NCBI GenBank assembly: GCA_036365145.1
Contig: JAEOAD010000005.1
Span: 4,749,501-4,813,500 of the forward strand
Direction of reading: 5' to 3'
Length of the DNA stretch: 64,000 bases
Origin: Orientallactaga sibirica
Taxonomy: Eukaryota; Chordata; Mammalia; Rodentia; Dipodidae
Position numbers and translations under genes: made by a program. Of this stretch, positions 21,207 to 30,830 are shown one piece after another. Every line of letters starts with the position of its first letter. Within the stretch, counting starts at the first letter, position 1. The notes beneath the pieces are model-generated. The model worked only from the letters and a program-made list of their open reading frames with translations. It did no database searches and was not told where the DNA came from.

Positions 21207-21439
21207 AAAAGTAGTTTTTTAAGCTTTGGGTTTTTTTCCACATGCTTTTAAAGGTTGTTTTTTTAATTGCTTCAGAGTTGATCTAGTTGAGACTTTTAAG
21301 AATTTTTGTATTTTTTTAACCTAAAAATATTATGGACAATTTTCATACATACAAACGGTTTTTGATCATAGTCTCCTCCCATTACTTTTTTTGGTCCCCT
21401 CTCCTCCATCTCCCTTCTACCAACCTCAGCATTGTTCAC

Positions 21440-21745
21440 GGGTCAGCTTATGAGCAGAGTGAAAGATCCATAACAGAAGACCACATACTGTACTGTTCAA
21501 CTGATGCAAAATATCTGGAAAAAATAAACCCATAGAGACAGAAAGCAGATTAATGGCTGCCTGGGACAAGGGCAGGGAAAAGGCTATGGAGCTGACTCCT
21601 AAGGGTAAGAGGTTTCTTTTGGAGGTGTTAAAATATTCTAAAATGACATTGTGGTGTTGCATAACCCCCCAAATGTACTCAAGGTCACCCATACTGCCCA
21701 CTTGAAAGAAGCAAGTTGTATGATACATGAAATATAAACTTGTAA
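21440..21745 (+). mobile_element. Old L1 (L1M-type) 3' UTR fragment
   Basis: The text aagaccacatactgtactgt, ccatagagacagaaagcag, ttaatggctgcctgggacaa, aagaggtttcttttggaggt and acattgtggtgttgcataac follows the old mammalian L1 3' UTR. Confidence 0.7.
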
Positions 21746-21894
21746 AAGAGAAGGAGATGTGGCATATGACCGAAGGTCAAGTTAGACACACTCCTGGCTC
21801 TAAGTCCAGACATAATCCATTTCATTTCACAGAAGAAATAAGCCTCATAAGAGCAGCTTTTTCTTGCTTTTCTTTTCCTGCATATTTGTGGTTT

Positions 21895-22045
21895 GTGTAT
21901 AGCTACACTAGCTCAGGTGGGCCCCACAGCTTCTCTTGTCTCAGCCTCCCCAACTCTGGGATTACACACACAGGCTGCCCAGCTTTTACGCACGAGCTTG
22001 CGAGGCAAGCACTTTATCCACCGAACCAACTCGCAGGCCCAAGAG
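21895..22045 (-). mobile_element. B4 SINE, antisense, partial
   Basis: The text cagcctccccaactctgggat, tacacacacaggctgcccag, gaggcaagcactttatccac and cgaaccaactcgcaggccc is the complement of a B4 with its ID-like head. Confidence 0.6.
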
Positions 22046-22049
22046 CAGT

Positions 22050-22980
22050 ATTTTCTCAGGGCAACTAATTTCCATGTTTGACCCATTCTGCATTAGTCTT
22101 GAGTCTGATGGGTAGGAGGGAGCCACCCAATTCAGAAAATTGCCCATAACAATATTTATGGATTTGGTAAGAATGACAGAACTCACAGCACGAAATAAGA
22201 AGTCAATGTAGTTTATAATATAGGTGACTTAAACATTACACACCTCAGGCGCTAATGATACGGAATAGGAGGAAAGGAACTTTGAATTAGTAATTTCTGC
22301 CTTCTCCACTTCTCAAAGGGAAGGAAAGTTAATGCCTCTTATTCTGGTCCAGCCAGATTTTGCATTGCCCTGAACCATCCTCGTTCTACTCACCATTTCC
22401 ATACATCCTGCTGGCTCTTGCCTTCAACTGGTGAGTCCGTGGGTGTCACTTTCACATGGTGGAGTCCCTATTGTTTGCACAACCTTCTGCTAAACCTCCG
22501 GGACTTAATCAGCAGTGTATCTAAAACAATCCAGACCGCAAGTGGACTCCCACAGCCCCTGCAATAGCTTCCTTTCCTCTGTGAAGACATTCCCTACCCT
22601 TCTAGTAGGCTCTCACCTCGCCATAGAGCTCTCTTCTGTCCTTCTAGGCCGTGCACTGTAGCCCATGCTAGAGTCAGTAAGATTCCTCTATTTGGGACAG
22701 AAGGTATGATGTAGCTCAACTCACCCCCAGGCAGAGATCAGGGCCCGTAGATGGAAGGTCTTCACTGGCATGGAGTGGACCTTGAGGGTAACTGTAGGTG
22801 ATACTGTAGGTGCTCCTGCAGGGGGTTTTTTTCCTCCACCGCCGGCAGGTAGAGCAGAAGAGAGAGAGAACCGAGCCAGCCGCTTCTCTTGAGGCTGAGC
22901 GAGAAGGCGGGTGTCGATGACTCAAAAACCTCCCCAAACCAAACGGGAGAAATGAAAACCACATTGATTGCAGGGGGAGA
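22050..22980. other. Unique sequence, no feature recognised
   Basis: No repeat class is visible for about 900 bases. The last 270 bases, rich in CpG around 22840-22920, may belong with the array that follows. Confidence 0.45.
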
Positions 22981-22984
22981 ATGC

Positions 22985-23400
22985 TTTACATGAGGAAGGG
23001 GGCGGGAAGAGGGGAACTCTTTGAGTTTATTGAGAGAAAGGTATTTATATGCTTTTTGAGGAAGGGGGGGAAAGGTAAAGGGCCAATATACTTTGAGGAA
23101 GGGGCGGGAAGAGGGGATGAGAGAAAGGTATAAGGGCCAATATACTTTTGGGAGGAAGGGGGGGAAGAGGGGTGAGAGAAAGACTTTGAGGAAGGAATAA
23201 GGGCCAATAGGGGTATTTAAGGGCCAATATACTTTGAGGAAGGGGCGGGAAGAGGGGTGAGAGAAAGGTATAAGGGCCAGCAGCTGAGGAAGGGGTGGGA
23301 AGAGGGGATGAGAGGCAGTTTCAGCTTAGGTGCTGAGTCAAGGGCAGGAAAGGTATAAGGGCCAAAACTCTGAGAGAAAGGTATAAGGGCCAACAGTATT
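22985..23400 (+). repeat. Degenerate tandem array with GC-box, CCAAT and TATA-like words
   Basis: A roughly 54-67 bp unit (gaggaaggggcgggaagagg, ggtgagagaaaggtataagg, gccaatatacttt) repeats with deletions. GGGGCGGG occurs near 22999, 23101 and 23242. GGCCAA or GGCCAAT occurs near 23081, 23135, 23202, 23222, 23358 and 23388, with a GGCCAG variant near 23275. GGTATAAGG precedes several of these. The unit looks like a promoter module, perhaps LTR U3 repeats, but no LTR ends are visible. Confidence 0.8.
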
Positions 23401-24168
23401 TCATCATGTCAGCAGCAGCTGGGTGGAGGCAGGCCTGAGTCAAGGGCAGGTACTCAGGCTCGACTAGGCCTTACCGGGAGTAGGCCAAGATTGGCTGGGC
23501 TAACCACTCGGCTTCACACCGGCCAGGGCCCAACATGCTCCCACAGAGGGGACAATTGGGGTGCTGTGTGAACCTTCCTCGCCCACCTTCTGTCTCTCTC
23601 TGATGCCACTCCAGAGAATCAATCTGGGTTCCCCAGGCAATGAGGTCCTAAGTAGGCCTTCAGAGTGCTCGTCTTTGTCTCCAGTCTTTGTGATGGGAGC
23701 GAGAGTTGAACAAGTCTCCAGAGCCAGAGGAACAAGAAGGAGAGCCCGAGTCAAAGGACCTAGTGAGGCAATGTCCACCACGTCCAAAGCGCCGTGGGAA
23801 CGGGCAACAGATTCTCTTGATGACCATCTGTCTGAAGTGCCGACGGCCAAGCATTGCAGTGAGATGCGTGTTTCCTCCTCAGCCGTTTCTGAACACCCGT
23901 CCTTCAAATCACTCCAGAGGGCTTCCTTTCCCCTGGTCTCTGCAGCACGGACGAACCTCCCCTCCTTCCTCCCACAGAGGAAGGACGCCACCTTCAGTGG
24001 AAAGGAGACAGCACAGACGTGTTCTCCATCAGCTCAAAAGCCCTCTGTCCTGCTCTCCCTTGATCGCCTTTCTCTTATTCTGTTTCAGGAACAGCCCCTA
24101 AGAATTAGCCCCTCACTCCTAGTTAAGGTAAGTAAGTTAAGGCATGGAGAGATTCAAATCCTGGCACC
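23401..24168. other. GC-richer unique block with competing open frames
   Basis: Frames at 23561-24196 (plus), 23706-24101 (plus) and 23500-23991 (minus) overlap, so at most one could be real. None has a known motif. The block contains many CpGs for this window and the exon-like segment listed separately. Confidence 0.4.
24089..24127 (+). other. 39-nt microexon-like segment with strong splice sites
   Basis: A pyrimidine run and TTCAG end at 24088, and AAG/GTAAGT begins a donor at 24128. The 39 bases between are open as 13 codons in the frame of the 23561-24196 open frame. Such a pair can arise by chance in 64 kb, and no flanking exon is recognised. It is a prediction only. Confidence 0.25.
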
Positions 24169-24386
24169 GGGGCTGGAGAGATGGCCTAGCGGTTAAGGCG
24201 CATGCCTGCGAAGCGTAAGGAACCTGGTTCAATTCTCCAGGTCCCATGTTAGCCAGATGCACAAGATGGCACATGCGTCTGGCATTCGTTTGCAGTGGCT
24301 GGAGGCCGTGGCGCACCCATTCTCACTTTCTCTCTGTGTCTCTCTCTCCCTCTAATAAATAAATAAAAATAAATCTTTTTTTAAAA
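24169..24386 (+). mobile_element. B2-like SINE
   Basis: It begins gggctggagagatggcctag and ends in an (AAAT)n tail. The exact target duplication AAATCCTGGCACC is at 24156-24168 and 24387-24399. Confidence 0.95.
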
Positions 24387-24599
24387 AAATCCTGGCACCA
24401 TCCTCATGGACAGGGCGGCACCCTTGAATAAGCTATAGCCTGTTCATCGTCACCAACACCGCAGTGATAAAAGTCTTACAGGTTCTAGAGCAATGGTAAG
24501 AACCAGCTAGCTCCTCTGTTGTAAGTTTGAAGTATCTCACAGTAAAACGTTGATGCAGGGAAGATGCCTCCGAAGTTGCTATCCCTAATTAATTAATAA

Positions 24600-25160
24600 T
24601 TGTTGTTAAACATCTACTATACTAAGCACTCGGGATTAGATGGTGAACAGGAAAATAGCGCCTGCCCTCATGAAATCTATGGTCCACTTGGAGAGACAAA
24701 ACAACCTGTGAGGGGGTGGGAGATGGTTTAGTGGTTAAGTGCTTGCCTATGAAGCCTAAGGACCCTGGTTCGAGGCTCAATTCTCCAGGACCCACATAAG
24801 CCAGACGTCAAAAGGTGGCACATGCGTCTGGAGTTCATTTGCAGTGGCTGGAGGCCCTGGTGTGCCCATTCTCTCTCCCCCCCCCGTCTGTCTGTCTGTT
24901 GCTAATAAATAAATTTAAAAATTTTTTTTAAAAACCTGTGGAACTCCTAGGTAAATGTTCAATTGTGTGTGGAGATAAAGGCTGTGAAGAAAGGGGAAGA
25001 AATGTACAACAGAGATACCAGGGACACATCCCTGAGAAAGTGACATTTGAGATGGCACAGAGAATTGGCAGAGGTTAGACCATCAGGGGTGCTGGAGAGC
25101 CATGAACTCCTCCTTCCTTTGGAGAAAATCAGACAGGACTCACGTGCCTGGAACGCAGCC
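24600..25160 (+). mobile_element. Ancient mammalian interspersed repeat, family unassigned
   Basis: The text catctactatactaagcact, ggtgaacaggaaaatagc, cctgccctcatgaaatctat and later gaaagtgacatttgagatgg is arranged like a mammalian-wide fossil repeat. A B2-like SINE interrupts it. Confidence 0.4.
24713..24930 (+). mobile_element. B2-like SINE with expanded (CTGT)n
   Basis: It begins ggggtgggagatggtttagt and has a duplicated stretch after the B box (ggttcgaggctcaattctcc) that the copy at 43821 shares. A C run and (TCTG)n precede the tail. AACCTGTG flanks it as a short target duplication. Confidence 0.92.
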
Positions 25161-25650
25161 ACAAGGAGAAGTCATCACAAAGTAGCCACGTGAGGGAGAG
25201 ATGCAGCCCCCAGAGCTGGGGGAGAGGACAAGTTAAGGTCACTCAAAGCAGACCTAGGTAAGCCAGGAACACTGATTCAGGCAAGAGAGACGGGGTAAAG
25301 AGCAGAGGTGCGGAGGTCACGGTAAGTCACAGCACTGCCTCATCCTTGGGAAAAGAACCACCATTCCTGGCGTGGCCCAACATACTACGCCGGTGCTCGA
25401 CCAGAGAAATCCAACCAGGGAACGCTCTTCCATTTAAGCAAGCGGGAGTGAAAGATCACAGAACATTCAAGCCCTCCAACCAGAGGCCCTGGTACATCTC
25501 CCAGCTGGCTCTCTCAGTGCCACACATCCTGTGACCAAGACCTTGAATCGGTGTTGTTTTTGTCACTTCCACGAGGATTGTCTCTACCTTCGTGTCCAAC
25601 TTGTATTCTTCACCCAATCAGACTTCTGCCTTTCTAATTAATTAATTAGT
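25161..25650. other. Unique sequence, no feature recognised
   Basis: No repeat is visible. The frame at 25346-25534 has no family features. Confidence 0.45.
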
Positions 25651-25654
25651 AGTA

Positions 25655-25752
25655 TTACTCAAGCTGGTATCAAACTCCTGAGCGTAAGTAATCCTTCTGC
25701 CTCAGCTTCCCAAGTACCTGCGACTATAAACACACACCACCATGCCCAGCTT
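25655..25752 (-). mobile_element. Fossil 7SL-derived monomer (proto-B1/FLAM-like)
   Basis: The text caagctggtatcaaactcct, gcctcagcttcccaagtacc and caccaccatgcccagctt is closer to the ancestral 7SL/Alu monomer than to the young B1 copies, with many differences. Confidence 0.6.
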
Positions 25753-25856
25753 GACCTCTGCCCTCTGTGGAAAAGGTCTTTATCAATAACCTTATCGTTG
25801 CTGATCCCATGGACTCATTTCAGCACTTTTTTGACCTCTCCACAGTCTTTAAATCT

Positions 25857-26003
25857 GAGGGGTGCCGTGGCACACACCTTCAATCCCAGCACTTGGGAGG
25901 CAGAGGTAGGAAGATCCCTGTGAGTTTGAGGCCATCCTGGGACTACATAGTGAATTCCAGATCAGCCAGGGAAAGAGTTAGACCTTGCCTCAAAAAAACA
26001 AAA
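25857..26003 (+). mobile_element. B1 SINE
   Basis: The text aggggtgccgtggcacacac, gactacatagtgaattccag and gaccttgcctcaaaaaaaca is a complete B1. Confidence 0.9.
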
Positions 26004-26008
26004 GATGA

Positions 26009-26220
26009 GGGGCTGGAGAAATGGCATAGTGGTTAAGGCGTTTGTCTGAGAAGCCAAAGGATCCTGGTTCGATTCTCCAGGACCCACGTTAGCCAGATGC
26101 ACAAAGGGCACATGCATCTGGAATTTGTTTGCAGTGACTAGAGGCCCTGGCTTGTCCATTCTCTTTCTGTCTGCCTCTCTTCTCTCTTTCTCTCCTTGCA
26201 AATAAATAATTTTTTTAATG
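26009..26220 (+). mobile_element. B2-like SINE
   Basis: It begins ggggctggagaaatggcata and ends gcaaataaataatttttttaa. It follows directly on the tail of the B1. Confidence 0.92.
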
Positions 26221-26530
26221 AAATAAAATAAATCTGCCAGCATCATTGGTCACCCAGAGATAGTTCATTTGACTTCCAAGTCTCTCTCTCCTTCCTTTCC
26301 CCAATTTTGGTGTGAAATTTCTCTTCTTCCCATCCCTGATGTTTCTATGTCTTTCACGGCCTGCATAAGGACCCTTCCCTCCTCTCTCTACACCTGTCTT
26401 TGGTAGTCTCAACCCATCTCTGTGTCCTCAGTTTTCTTGTCCTATCCTCCGGTCTTGCCAGCAGTGTGCCCAGTACAACTTTTGTGCTTTTCCAAAAAGA
26501 AATGTGCAAGTCCCACCCTGCCATTCTTGT
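26221..26530. other. Unique sequence, no feature recognised
   Basis: C/T-rich unique DNA between the SINE and the LTR, with only short overlapping frames. Confidence 0.4.
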
Positions 26531-26534
26531 CAAT

Positions 26535-26870
26535 GAGGCCTTATTTGTAAATAAGGTCTTTATTATAGACATTATCAAGTTAACATGCCTTAGGGTCCCC
26601 TAAATCCAGTGACCACTGTGTTTTCCAGGAGACACAGATAATGGAAGCAGAGACTAGACTGATGTTCATACAGCTGAGGAATGTCAAGGAACGCTGACAA
26701 CACCAGAAGAGGAAGAAAACCTCATGGGATAGACTGTCTCCCAGAGACTATGGAGGGAACACAGCCCTGCTGACACACCAGCTTCAAACTCCCAGTGTCA
26801 GAATGCCGAGAAGATGAATTTCAGTAGTCTTAAGCCACTTTTGCTTGAGCAGCTGGACAGAGAAAGTTCT
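26535..26870 (+). mobile_element. MLT1-type LTR (ERVL-MaLR), old
   Basis: The text cttatttgtaaataaggtct, aggagacacagataatggaa, gcagagactagactgatgtt, agggaacacagccctgctga and cttaagccacttttgcttga preserves the order of an MLT1 LTR, including its 3' part. Confidence 0.65.
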
Positions 26871-27370
26871 GTGTCTGTTCTGTCCGGTATGACAGCCACT
26901 GGTCATGTGTGACTGCTGGACCTTGCTGTAGGTCTCATGAGACCTAGAACTGAATTGCAAATGTTATATCCTTTTCATGGACTTAAGTTGAAGTGGTATC
27001 CTCTGATTGGTGGTTACCAGATTGGACAGCCTGCAAGGGCCTCCATGGTGGGTGCTCTGGGGTACCCCATTCACAACTCAGACTTCACATGCCCACAGGA
27101 AAGTCTCCCCGCCAAGCCTCTCCTGTGTCTCGGCAAGACGTCTGTTCCACCCAGTGTTGCAACACAAAACCGCGGGTGTCCTTGGCTCTTCACTAAGCAC
27201 CAACTTTGCTTCCTAAGTGTGCCAGGACTAGATCACCACCACAGCACTGTATGTGGCTGCTGGGCACTGCCAAGCACACGCTGGAGCCTTAGGAGACAGA
27301 CCTGAGCTGCCCGTGTAACAAAGGGCCCCGGTACGGAGGGTGAAACAAGCCTACATCCCAGACAGGTCCT
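26871..27370. other. Mostly unique; possible DNA-transposon remnant at 26880-26990
   Basis: The text ctgtccggtatgacagccac, tggtcatgtgtgactgctgg resembles a mammalian-wide MER-type repeat, with a possible relative near 58830-58910. The rest is unrecognised. Confidence 0.3.
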
Positions 27371-27374
27371 GAGG

Positions 27375-27970
27375 CCTGTAACGTGGGGCTGCCCCATCTT
27401 TGTGAGGTCGCAGCACACCTGACCCCCCACAACCTCGCCCAGAGAAGCCAGTGAGCAAGGCCACTCCCTCCTCGGGCCCAGGACACCTGGACATTCCCAT
27501 AGCCTTAGGTTTCGTTTTCCTTGCGGCAGTGACCTTGTGACCAGTCGCCCTAGAAAGCCCTTATAAGGCAACAGCTGACCGCCTTCCTCCAGCTGCAGCC
27601 CTCCTCTACGTGACTCATGTCACTAGCCTTCCCGCCACTGCTTAGACCACGTGACCTTCCCCCACCCAGTCCCTATACGCTGAGATGACATCAACAAGCA
27701 ACCTTTAAACCCACCAATCCAATTGAAATCTGTGTCCCTTCCCGCTCACAACTGCTTATGAGCCCATGTCCCTGCTGAATAAGTGAGCTGCTCTCTGAAG
27801 CTGTCTCCCAGGTGATTCTTCCCGCTGGAATCCTGGGGACCACTGGGGACCCTGCTCCGCCCTTGCCTGGACACCTCGGGGGGAGCCGGTGCACAAGGCT
27901 TCTCGGGGAACCAGGGACCCACATGTGGCCGTGGGGCTCTCCTGGAACTGGCCTGCTGGCCCCATGTTGA
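27375..27970 (+). mobile_element. LTR-like sequence, class uncertain
   Basis: The stretch has cccttataaggcaacagctg (TATA-like, near 27560), ccaatccaattgaaatctg (CCAAT-like), ctgctgaataagtgagctgc (polyadenylation-like) and then tctcccaggtgattcttcc, in the order of an LTR followed by leader. No paired ends or target duplication is visible. Confidence 0.35.
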
Positions 27971-28065
27971 TTGCTAGGCATGCTCACTACATCTCTACGC
28001 CACATTTAGGCTCATATACCATCTGCCCCTCCATCTAACGCACTGTCCTAGATAAGTTCTCTAGT

Positions 28066-28172
28066 CATCCCTCAGTATCCACTGGGTGGTGGGACTAGTT
28101 TTAACATCCCCTTAAGGATACTAAACTCAGCAGATGCTCCAAGACCGGATGTAAAACACTGTACTATTTGAG
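28066..28172 (+). mobile_element. Tigger-related DNA transposon fragment
   Basis: The text tcatccctcagtatccactg, ggatactaaactcagcagat and gctccaagaccggatgtaaa follows the 'cctcggtatccgtggggg' end region of Tigger-group elements. Confidence 0.6.
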
Positions 28173-28289
28173 AGCTTGTTTGGAAGTTCCAGCAGGAGAT
28201 TGCAGCTACTATTCTATCCTTGACCAAAGCTGATCCTCTTCCATTCAGGGAAGGTGGTCCTCTCCCAGCCAGCCTGTAGCTTGGGGAGG

Positions 28290-29057
28290 GACGAACATGG
28301 AGCCGTGAGGGAGGAAAGGGACACCTTCCTAGCCAGCCAGATCAGCTGAATCAACCCTTGCGATCACCAAACTGCCCTGAAAGCACTCCACTTAATGTTC
28401 ATATTCACATATTAATGCTACTCTCTCTTCTGATTAGAGAAGCTTCTCTTTTCAGATGCCGATGACCACTGGGATGACCCAAAAGGCAACATAGTGCTGA
28501 GAAGAAGGGATGGAGGAGTGCCCAGCACTGAAACATCTCTGTCACACCCTCCAAGGCTCAGGGTCCTTTGGGAAAGAGGGGGCAGAAAGAATGTAAGAGC
28601 CAAAGGAAGGGTACCACTCCTTGCAATGCAACTGTCCAGACAAAATTGGCCTCGATATCCATGACCTTGCAGTGCCTAGCAATACCTTCACAAGACCCTC
28701 ATAATAGGAGAAAAAGATGATGACATCAAATTAAAAGAGAGACTAGGCTGGGCGTGGTGGCGCACAACTTTAATCCCAGCACTCGGGTGGCAGAGGTAGG
28801 AGGATCGCCGAGAGTTCGAGGCCACCCTGAGACTACATAGTGAATTCCAGGTCAGCCTGGACCAGAGTGAGACCCTACCTTGCAAAACCAAAAAAAAAAA
28901 AAAAAAAAAAAAAAAGAAAAGAAAAAAAAAAAGAGAGACTAATGGAGAGAGGGAGGGATATGATGGAGTTGTGAAGGGGAAAGGGGGGAGGAGTGGAAAA
29001 TATCATGATTTATTGTCTGTAAGTATAGAAGTTGTCAATAAAAAATGAAAATTAAAA
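28290..29057 (+). mobile_element. L1 3' UTR and tail, with a B1 insertion
   Basis: The stretch shares the agagaagcttctct palindrome (28436-28449), gaaagaatgtaagagccaaa and the G-rich end with the copy at 4146-4962. It ends in tgtcaataaaaaatgaaaat and an A run. A B1 at 28746 splits it. Confidence 0.75.
28746..28925 (+). mobile_element. B1 SINE with long A-rich tail
   Basis: It begins gctgggcgtggtggcgcaca and ends gaccctaccttgcaaaacc plus about 40 A-rich bases. AAAAGAGAGACTA at 28733-28745 and 28929-28941 is its target duplication. Confidence 0.95.
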
Positions 29058-29360
29058 AAAAAACTAGCTTTGGTGGCACCCAAGTGATACTTATATAATT
29101 ATAATATACTTTATATTTAGTTATTTATGTGAAATCTTACTTTTTATGCCTAATTACCTTGCAGTAAAAGGAAGGATTATATATGTCATTAAACATGTCA
29201 GATCAAGTTAGTTGAGTTTTAATTCATTGTCGCAGTGACTTGCACACCTATGCTTACACTACATAAATTACTGTTGGTGTCTGTTGCTTGTTCTGATCCT
29301 TTAAAGTTTCCTCATCTCTATTACTCATCACATAGCATCTCCAGCATAAGGAAATTGTGA
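29058..29360. other. AT-rich unique sequence
   Basis: No repeat or gene is recognised. Confidence 0.45.
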
Positions 29361-29362
29361 AT

Positions 29363-29590
29363 GATCAAGAGATGGCTCAGCAGTTCAAAGCACTTGCTTG
29401 CAAAGCCTGACAGCCTAGGTTCCATTCCCCAGTACCCACATGAAACCAGATGCACAAGGTGATGCATGCATCTGAAGTTCATCTGCAGAAGCAGGAGGCC
29501 CTAGCATGCCAAGTCTCTCCCTCATTCTTTCTCTCTCTCTCCCCTCTCTTCCTCTCTCTGTCTCTCTCTCAAATAATAAATATTTTTAAA
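29363..29590 (+). mobile_element. B2-like SINE, 5' end diverged
   Basis: The text aagagatggctcagcagttc, ccattccccagtacccacat and tgcatgcatctgaagttcat and a long CT run identify it. The first few bases of the element are lost. Confidence 0.88.
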
Positions 29591-29601
29591 AATAACACTG
29601 T

Positions 29602-29795
29602 AAGGCTGGAGAGATGGTTTAGCAGTTAAGGCATTTGCCTGAAAAGCCACAGGATGCTGGTTAGAGTCTCCAGGACCCACTTAACCCAGATGCCCAAGGG
29701 GGCACATACATCTGGAGTTTGTTTGCAGTGGTACACCCATTCTCTCTCCTCTCTCTCTCTCAAATAATAAAATAAATTTTATAAAAAGAATAAGA
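29602..29795 (+). mobile_element. B2-like SINE
   Basis: It begins aaggctggagagatggttta and ends tctctcaaataataaaataa. It lacks the ggctggaggccctgg segment after the gcagtgg of the body. Confidence 0.9.
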
Positions 29796-30204
29796 AGCCT
29801 TTATCAAAAAGAACACTGTGAAAATAAGCCACAGGTGGAGGAGTGGGTGGTCTTCTCTAGTCATGTGAAATACATGATCATAAGCTGGTTGCGGTTGACA
29901 GCCTAGACATCATTTTATTTAATTATCTCTGCAGCTTTGTAAGTAATTACAATTCTCAAGTAGAGTTTTATTTCTTGTTGTGATAAAGGTCAGGGGCAGG
30001 GGATGAAAGGCCATGGAAAGACAGGTTTGGATGGGATGATGCTCACGGTCTACACTGAATTCACACCCACTAGTGTTTCTAGGAAGTGTTCCTACACATC
30101 CCCTCATCCCCGCCTGGTGGTTTTGAGTATCATCCCCTTTTGAAAACAAGGTGAGGAGGTGGGGAGTTGAGTCAACTTCTCAAGTTCTCAAGGATATTAA
30201 ATGA
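29796..30204. other. Unique sequence, no feature recognised
   Basis: No repeat is visible. Confidence 0.45.
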
Positions 30205-30207
30205 TGA

Positions 30208-30426
30208 CTTTTTTTTAAAGATTTTATTTTTATTTATTTGAGACAGAGAGAGGGAAGAGAGAGAGTGTGTGAGAATGGGCACTCCAGGGCCTCTAGCTAC
30301 TGCAAACGAACTCCAGACGTGTGCGCCCCCTTGTACATCTGGCTTATGTGGTACCTGGAGAATTGAACCTGGGTCCTTAGGCTTCGCAGGCATGTGCCTT
30401 AACTGCTAAGCCCTCTCTCCAGCCCT
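30208..30426 (-). mobile_element. B2-like SINE, antisense
   Basis: The plus strand goes from ttttttaaagattttatttt through gcctctagctactgcaaacg to taagccctctctccagccc. AAATGATGACTTTTT occurs on both sides (about 30198 and 30426) as a target duplication. Confidence 0.95.
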
Positions 30427-30659
30427 AAATGATGACTTTTTGAACACGGTGCTTTGGCTTGAGAACCTGTGCTTTTCCATTTGACTTTGTTTACCGCTAA
30501 TGATGGATGCGTCATCAGGAAAATAGGAATAAAGGTCTTTCCTACTCAGGAGGCGCTAGAGCTGAGGGCTGGAGAGAAAGAATTGTGGTGGTGGGGGGGG
30601 GATGACAAACAGTAGCTTCAGAGTCTCTCCCAAGAGCAGGTTGTGGAAGAAAGACATTT

Positions 30660-30830
30660 GCACCACCCTTCTTTCTCTATCCTTTCTTCGTCTCTCCTCC
30701 CTCTCGCCCTTCCTCTGCCTCCTCGTTCCTCTCTTCTCCCCCATCTTTCTTCTATCTCTTTCTCCCTCTTCCTGTCTCTTCCATCTCCCTCTCTTCTTCT
30801 CTCTTTCTCTTTCTCCCTGACCCTCCATGT
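30660..30830. repeat. Pyrimidine-rich low-complexity tract
   Basis: About 170 bases of C/T-rich sequence with TCTCCCTC-type words. The open frames on both strands here are composition artefacts. Confidence 0.85.

Larger units (their letters stand above)
20490..21220. repeat. Triple copy of one target site around three stacked SINEs
   Basis: AAAAGTAGTTTTT occurs at 20490-20502, 20974-20987 and 21207-21220. It flanks two SINEs between copies one and two and a third SINE between copies two and three. This shows repeated insertion at one L1 endonuclease-type site. Confidence 0.85.

Noticed and set aside
23500..24196. 211-residue plus and 163-residue minus frames as genes
   Set aside because: They overlap on opposite strands, have no known motif and no start context that favours either. 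Only the splice-site pair at 24088-24128 was kept as a low-confidence lead.
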